From Heloderma charlesbogerti (lineage: Eukaryota; Chordata; Lepidosauria; Squamata; Helodermatidae): DNA of 64,000 bases. A program made the position numbers and the translations under genes. The stretch covers positions 1,581,380-1,645,379 of the forward strand of contig JANEZZ010002675.1 in assembly GCA_026122225.1 (NCBI GenBank), read 5' to 3'. The number at the start of each line of letters is the position of its first letter. The first letter of the stretch is position 1. The notes under the pieces are model-generated. The model saw only the letters and a program-made list of their open reading frames with translations. It did no database searches and was not told the DNA's origin. Of the stretch, positions 56,898 through 64,000 are shown one piece after another.

Positions 56898-57894
56898 CCC
56901 ACTGCTTGCAGTTTTTTTTTTTATGAGTTTTCCATTACAAACCCTTTTCAAGGGGCCTCTCTCTAGGTTTCTATATTTTTATTTTTTAAGGTTATGCTAA
57001 ATGGTAAGCATACCTGAGTTCATACATGTATGCTTCAAACTAGCCATGCTTATTAGTTTATCTAACATATGCTATTATGGTAAATCTGATTATTTTAGCT
57101 CTATTTTTAAAAAGTACTTTAAATGTGAGCAAACCCATTTAAAGGCTTTTTAAATTTAAGTCTGCTATTTTTTTTTTACTACCCGCTTTCTTTCTCCCTC
57201 TGAGCAAACAATAACTTCTTGATTAAATAGTTGATAGCTACTGTGTGTTCTGCAAATTCAATAAGAAAAGACTTCCTTCTAGATCTGAAATGTTTATCAA
57301 AATGGTTTTCTTCTTGTTAGGTGATTAGGAGCCTCTGCAGAAGAAAAGTATTTTTTTTTACCAACTAGATTGTTCTTCAGAGACAGAAAGCTGAAAACCA
57401 TATGAATAGTTCAACTAAAATAAAATTGAAATGCTTTAAAAAAATCTAACACTATCTGTAAACACCATTTAAAAAAGCAATTGTGTTAGTATTAACACAC
57501 TTTTATTTGGGATGAAAATAAACAAGTGATTGAAAGAAGCAAGGAACTGTATAGTGAGTCTGAAAGTCTGAAGTTAGCAGTATTTTATTTTATTAAAAAA
57601 AAGATCCTGCTTTTCTTTCTTAAGAAACTCAAAAAAGGCTAACATATAATTAAAACCAATTTCAGAAACGTGATGAAATAACAACAACGACGATAAAGGA
57701 GTAATAAACACAGCTTCCAAAGCAACAGAAAATAAACTGAAGCCCAACCAACCCACAACAGAGTGATCAAAACATGATCAAAATTAGCAGCTGCCTGCCA
57801 CCAAAAACCTTCTGGAATAACCATGCTTTCACCTGGTAGCAGAAAGCAAATAGCAATGGCAGCACCAGCCCTGGTATGCAGCAGGATGAAGCAA

Positions 57895-57985
57895 CCTGCT
57901 TCAGGTGGCATCAGGAGTGGGAAGGATAGACAGCAGCCCTGGCTCCAGGTTTTTGAGGGCTCTTGGCCAAGATTGGCCAATTACC
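57895..57985. mobile_element. Fragment of the CTCCAGGTTT...GAGGGC repeat
   Basis: GCCCTGGCTCCAGGTTTTTGAGGGC is the inverted end of the repeat at 25690 and 27443. Only one end is recognisable. Confidence 0.3.
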
Positions 57986-60900
57986 CTCATTGGGCCACCC
58001 CATTAAAAAAACATGAATAAGGATGCCTTCTTGTAAAGTGTTTTCAGAATGTTCATTTATTCAAAGTGGATATTAAGGTCATACTGCTAAGTGCTATTGT
58101 CTTTTATGCTTACAGCACATGTACAAACACATGCATAAACATGCACCCACAATTTCTGCACTGAGGTAATCTGCAACAAGAAAGCTTGAATTTTCAGACA
58201 CATTCAAACTATGCTAATCAGGCACGTCTTTCTGCATTTCTTAATGTTTCATCATTCTTCTTTTAGATGTGGGGAGGAGCATGGAGGTAGGCATGATACT
58301 AACGCCTCACATTCTGATGACTAGAAATCCTGCTTGGTTCTTCTGCGGCTTTAGAAAATTCACCAGGTGTTGACTACTCACTTTCAAGCCTATAATTGCA
58401 TCACGAGAACCAGAACAAAAAGTGTTCCCACATGCTTTGTTGTCATGGAAAATACACAACCCTGTTTGGGCATTAATTTAAGGATCTACTGATTTTTGTG
58501 TCAATACAATTGTATTCAGTTGGGTCCCACTTCTGACAGAAAGCTCTTTGATCCAATGGAAGCTGGGGAGGGAGGGTATTTTATGTGACCACCCCCCTGC
58601 TTCCTACACCACTTCCCACATTGTTCCAAAGGCTTCCCCAACCCTCTGGAGAATTGGGAAGATGTGGGGGACAGGGGGAGGGGAGTCACAGAAATCACCT
58701 TCTTCCCTGTTATGCTGACAAAACTTCTGCTGGGTCAAAGAGCATACTGTCAGCAGAGAGACATGAGCTGGATACGGCCCATTGTACATAACAAAATGCC
58801 CCTGTGTGCCAATGAGATTTCAAGGATAGAATCTTATCTTTCTATGAAAATTGACTTTTTACCTTCTTTTGCTTGATAGCTTGACACATTCACTATCAGA
58901 TAGTGGTACATTTAGGGCTGCCATTATTGTTGGCCAATTGATTTTTGTCCTTTTGTTTTTCTTACTCTTTCATGTCCTTGGACTCTCTTTTGCTTTATTG
59001 GATGCATTTCCTTTCTTGAAGTAAGCCTCAGCCGCTATTTGTCGTCTTCTTCTCTTCTTCCCATAAAGTCTGCTAAAATGGTCAGCAACACAATTAAAGA
59101 CTCATCCTCAGGCCCGAATAGGGGAGAATTACAGCCCAGAGAAGTTCGTATTTCTCTGATCCCTGTTTTCAAGATTTGCAGATCCATGCAATGTGGCCTA
59201 ACTCTATTTTTAGCCTCTGTTTTAGAATAGTTTCTTCAGATCTTGAAAGGTTTTCATTAGGATTAAGATTGTATTCAAACTGGACTACCACAATAGTCCC
59301 TGTGATACAAAGGTTAAATGATCTGAATGACATGAATTTATCTTGGTTTTTCACTTACTATTTTTCTAGCTGCTGTGTATTTCAAGACCTGTATATTGGT
59401 AAATTAAGAGCCAGGATTTCCCCTGATAAATGCTGTTAGACTTGCTGGAGCAGATCACCTATTAGGCATGAGAAGTGGATGCCAGAATTACTCCAAACAG
59501 TCCCCACCCCCACCCTATCTCAGACAGGTGATCAGTGTTGTCTTTCATATCCTTATGGAAGGCAATGCGGAAGGCATGTCCTTCTGGAAGGCACATATTG
59601 AGTGAGGATTGAAGGAGGCCATCTACATGCGTCCAGTCTGTGCTCCGGCTGTGTATTCCTGGTTCCTCCATCAGGATGTGTATAATATTGCAGTAATGCA
59701 ATATATTTAAGAATAATGCACCATGTCATACAGAATAATTAATATGACTTACCCTAAAAACATTAATGATATACTTGTTATGGGTCAGAAGAAAGCCTGT
59801 CAGAAATGCTTGCAGTTTGAAAGAGGGTTTCCATGCAAATAAGCATTGCATCTGTTAAATGCGCTCTCCAATATCTTCAGTAAGCCTATCTGCTATTTTT
59901 GGTCTAGACTCTAGAGTTTTTTTTAATCTCCTGACAAAAGACTGTTTGCATGAAAAGTCAAGTTATTAGGAAGTGAGTGGGATATACTGAAATGGTAATT
60001 TCTGGATTTTTTTTTTTGACATACTGAATGCCTGCATGTGTTGAACGTGAAGTTCAATTTCATCATGAAATGGTGATGTTCAAAATCTACAACAAAGTTT
60101 TGGAAATGTTTTATCTCTTTATTAAAGTTCAACATGAGTTATTTATATTTGGAGAACAGATTTCTTCCGTTTTATTGATACAAAATGTTTCAGTTCCAAT
60201 TTTTATTGGTGTGGGTAATTATCAAAGGGGAAGCATTTGACAGAATTACATTGTGTTCTTAACTTCAGCTGCTGTCCTTTGTATGATGTGTAAAGCTTGC
60301 ATTTAGTCCTTTCAAGTTGGCAAGCATGTTGTACATTCAATGCAGTGAAACTGGCAGTTAAATTGGCCTCTCTTTATTTAATAAACACTTTTAAAACTGG
60401 TTTAAACAATACAATCCTTTATATACGTGGCCAGTCCTGGCTGCCTCTGGGTATGAATGTGGGAAAATATAACCTGTGATGCTGCCTTGTGGTGAAGCAG
60501 ATTGTTTCCCTCTGTCTAGCCTCAGACATAGAGGCCTTTCCCAGTCATGCTCTCTGAATTCCCAAAAGCAATTGCGCTGGAGATCCCAGGGACTGAATTT
60601 TGGATCTCTTGCACACATAGGATAAGCGCTACCGCTAGCTATGGTCTTCTTCAGGAAGGTGTAACGAAGAACTGGGTGATCACATATTTCCAGTAACACC
60701 GCAATTGGAAAAAGCGTTATTTCATTCACAAGAATCGGTATCACCCAAACTGGTGGTCATCCAGTTTCTACATTACTCGATGCACATCAGTCTATACCTT
60801 TTAATACATATAATATGTATATACAGATTTTGTGGAGTGATATAATGTTCTGCTGATTTTTTTTAGTAGGCTCTGAATTTTAATATTAGAAAGCTCAGCA

Positions 60901-62272
60901 TCAGTCAGGCACCTCATCAGAATGTTTTCTGTCAAAACCAAAAACTAACTAGTTTGTACAGCCAATACTGAGCTTTCCTCTGTTGGTCATGGTTTAATGG
61001 TGGGGCAAAGTTTTTGGTTTTTGGTTTGTTTGTTTTTTACATTAACCACCTGTGAATTCCTAAACATCACCTATATAGAAAAATGTGCAAAAAGTCCTTT
61101 GTATTTAATCTGAATAGTTCACTGAAGGAGAAGGTAGGTAGATACTTCATAAACATAATTAGACCAGAATGACACTTGTAGAGAAATGAAGAGTTCTTAG
61201 CTACCCACCACCTACTGTGTGAATGGGATTTTCTGAAAAGATGCCAGGAAGGAGGGGTTGTTACAACCTTTTCCCACAAAGGGCAAAGCCTTTGTTAAAT
61301 TCCCAGCGAAGCCTGAGAGAAACCATTTCAGTCTGTGCCTCATTTGTCTTCCTTATATTGTACTATTGAGCTGCAGCATAATACATGTCGATTTGTGTGC
61401 TTTTACATTGAAAAATTCATTCTTCTTATGTCATTGAAGACAGATACTGTGCAGTCCCTCTAGAGCCTCACTTGGCCAAATAAATAAAAATCCAATACTC
61501 CCTTGTAAGTAGTGCTGTGGAGAGCAGCACATTCCTTTGTTTTAAGCTTTGGGGCTTTTAGCTGTTAACAGAAGATGGAGTTCTTCATGGAATATTGACC
61601 AATATTTAAAAAGTCAAGACACTTCCTAGAGAAAATGCCCAAGTCATGAACAAAAATATATGCACCATATAAGTAAAGAGAAAGTCCTAAGGTGCATATG
61701 TTATTCAGTGTTTTGCTTCCTTAGTGAGCGTGCGAAAATTCTTATTCAGTCTCTTAAAGCAGAACAGTATTTGAGCTGAGGTTTAATTGTGCTTTTGTTG
61801 CTGAAGAAAGGAGGTGCTTACACTTTAAAATATTGATAGAGATAATAAATACTTCCACCATTTCAATGATCTCCAAAATATAGGCTTGGAGAATGGCAAC
61901 TTGTTTCTCTGCTCAAAAAGGTAAATTAGTTCAAGGGGAAATTCAACAGGTTATTACCAAGCCAGGAAAAACAACACCTCACTACAACATTCATGATTAC
62001 AACTTTGAATCTGTTTTTGTGCCTCAGTATTCTGAGAAATTAGAGCTGATTGTAATTGCAATGCTGGTAAGCGGTTAGTCCCTGTAATTATATGAATAAC
62101 TCTTTTGAACCCAGTTAATGTTCCTAAGCCATAGGTGTTAAATGAAAATATTCAAGTGTTTTTCCCCCCTCTCTGTTCCACTCTTTTTAAGATAGGGCTT
62201 AAAAAATCTGTACATTACTATTTCTGCTTCATTCTGTGGTCAAAAACAATTTGGAAGAATACATTGCTTTAT

Positions 62273-64000
62273 GTTGTTGTTCAGTCGTTAAGTCGTGTCC
62301 GACTCTTCGTCACCCCATGGACCATAGCACGCCAGGCCTTCCTGACCTCCACTCTCTCCCGGAGCATGCTCAAGTTCATATTCATTGCATCGGTGATGCT
62401 ATCTAGCCATCTCATCCTCTGCTGTCCCCTTCTCCTTTTGCCTTCAATCTTTCCCAGCATCAGGGTCTTTTCCAGGGAGTTTTCTCTTCGCATTAGGTGG
62501 CCAAAATATTTGAGCTTCAGCTTCAGTATCTATCCTTCCAATGAGCAGTCAGGGTTGATTTCCTTTAGGATTGACTGATTTGACCTCCTTGCAGTCCAGG
62601 GGACTTGTAAGAGTCTTCTCCAGCACCACAGTTCGAAAGCATCAATTCTTCAGCGCTCAGCCTTCCTTACAGTCCAGCTCTCACAGCCATACATTATATA
62701 CATTATAATTATATTATTATATGCAGAGATGTACTCTGCATATAAGTTAAATAAGCGGGGCGACAATATGCAGCCTTGTCATACTCCTTTCCCAATTTTG
62801 AACCAATCGGTTGTTCCATGTCTGGTTCTTACTGTTGCTTCTTTACCCTCATACAGGTTTTTCAGGAGACAGGTAAGGTGGTCTGGTACTCCCATCTCTT
62901 TAAGAATTTGCCAGAGTTTGTTATGATCCACACAATCAAAGGCTTTAGTGTAGTCAATGAAACAGAAATAGACGTTTTTCTGGAATTCTCTTGCTTTCTC
63001 CATGATCCAGCAAAAGTCGGCGATTTGATCTCTAGTTCCTCTGCCTCTTCGAAACCCAGCTTGTACTTCCGGTAGTTCTCGGTTCACATACTGCTGAAGC
63101 CTAGCTTGTAGGATTTTGAGCATCACCTTGCTGGCATGTGAAATGAGCGCAATTGTACGGTAGTTTGAACACTCTTTGGCATTGCCCTTCTTTGGAATTG
63201 GAATGTAAACTGACCTTTTCCAGTCTTGTGGCCACTATTGAGTGTTCCAAATTTGTTGGCATATTGAGTGCAGCACTTTAACAGCATCATATTTTAAGAT
63301 TTTAAATAGTTCAGCTGGCATACTGTCATCTCCGCTAGCTTTGTTGTTAGTAATGCTTCCTAAGGCCCGCTTGACTTCACTCTCTAGGATGTCCGGCTCA
63401 AGTTCAGTGACCGTACTATCATGGCTATCAGGGACATTCAGATCTTTCCTGTATAGTTCTTCTGTGTATTCTTTCCACCTCTTCTGAAGCTCATCTGCTT
63501 CTGTTAGGTCCCTGCCTTCTTTGTCCTTTATCATGCCCGTCTTTGCACAAAACGTTCTCTTGAAATCTCCGATTTTCTTGAAAAGATCTCTAGTCTTTCC
63601 CATTCTATTGTTTTCCTCGATTTCTTTGCATTGTTCATTTAAGAAGGCCTTCTTGTCTCTCCTTGCTGTTCTCTGGAACTCTGCATTCAGTTGGATAGAT
63701 CTTCCCCTTTCTCCCTTGCTTTTCGCTTCCCTTCTTTCCTCAGCTACTTGTAAAGCCTCATCAGACAGCCACTTTGCTTTCTTGCATTTCTTTTTTTTTG
63801 GGATGGATTTCGTTGCTGCCTCCTGAACAATGTTACGGACCTCCGTCCATAGTTCCTCAGGCACACGGTCTATCAGGTCTAATCCCTTAAATCCTCACCT
63901 CCACTGAATATTCATAAGGAATATGATTTAGGTCATACTTGAATGGTTTAGTGGTTTTCCCTACATTCTTCAATTGAAGCCGAAATTTTGCAACAAGAAG
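62273..64000 (-). mobile_element. BovB LINE copy D, internally deleted, runs off the window
   Basis: The 3' end (GTTGTTGTTCAGTCG) is at 62273, and the element continues past 64000, so its 5' end and TSD cannot be seen. Surviving frames: 62281-62493 (C-terminus), 62779-63126 (RT motif A FCFIDYTKAFDCVDH) and 63235-63864 (linker and N-terminal RT). About 427 bp present in copy B (37250-37676), which include YADD, are replaced by about 31 bp of AT-rich filler at 62697-62727. It is inactive. Confidence 0.92.
62717..62745. repeat. Perfect inverted duplication at the deletion junction of BovB copy D
   Basis: TTATATGCAGAG (62717-62728) is exactly complemented by CTCTGCATATAA (62734-62745) around a 5-nt loop. 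The right arm is normal BovB sequence. The left arm is filler DNA at the scar of the 427-bp deletion. Confidence 0.88.

Larger units (their letters stand above)
28200..64000 (+). other. NELL1: Downstream intron of NELL1 (inferred)
   Basis: From the GTAAGG donor to the window end I find no following NELL1 exon. The expected next block (IYER and the following LG-domain strand) was not seen by eye, though a short exon could be missed. Stretches with nothing recognisable include 28200-28790, 32930-34320, 34570-35480, 40060-41090, 54060-55640 and 57000-62270. Confidence 0.65.

Noticed and set aside
1..64000. CRISPR arrays, operons, bacterial genes or phage
   Set aside because: No regularly spaced repeats, no dense coding and no ribosome-binding sites; the content is vertebrate throughout.

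Overview
The window reads as vertebrate, specifically squamate reptile (lizard or snake), nuclear DNA. It carries BovB (RTE-class) LINEs, CR1 and L2 LINE fragments, a tRNA-derived SINE ending in a BovB-like 3' tail, and many short palindromic DNA transposons. There is no prokaryotic organisation: no dense ORFs, operons or ribosome-binding sites. The only host gene sequence I can support is one 171-bp coding exon at 28029-28199 (+). It encodes part of the N-terminal thrombospondin/laminin-G-like domain of a NELL protein and matches NELL1 best. The rest is read as the two long introns flanking that exon, which fits the very large introns of NELL1.

Layout. 1-9.9 kb: mostly unassigned intron, one complete SINE (2560-2897) and full-length but broken BovB copy A (4541-7790). 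9.9-13.7 kb: a Harbinger-like element, then an L2 tail hit by a solo LTR and a hAT-like element, then an L2 coding fragment. 13.7-19.5 kb: little recognisable. 19.5-24.8 kb: solo LTR, CR1 fragment, a second kind of LTR holding a hAT-like foldback element, L2 fragment, Harbinger-like MITE. 25-36.8 kb: the NELL1 exon and several small MITEs. 36.8-40.1 kb: BovB copy B, full length, with an intact 1047-residue ORF and a perfect 12-bp target-site duplication (TSD). 41-51 kb: SINEs, a large palindrome, two more LTRs, an L2>BovB>LTR nest (45.8-47.8 kb) and 5'-truncated BovB copy C. 51-62 kb: mostly unassigned intron with a LINE-like fragment, a Harbinger-like MITE and a hAT-like MITE. 62.3 kb to the end: BovB copy D, internally deleted and running off the window.

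How the parts relate. BovB copy B could encode the endonuclease and reverse transcriptase that mobilise both BovB and the SINE at 2560, which carries a BovB-like 3' tail and the same 12-bp TSD length. Four of five BovB copies, and all LINE fragments with coding sequence, lie antisense to the NELL1 exon. The most notable features are the intact BovB, a 104-codon frame kept open inside three solo LTRs of one family, and short perfect inverted duplications at indel scars in two BovB copies. I saw no RNA gene, CRISPR array or second host gene. Family names come from recalled motifs and were not checked by database search.
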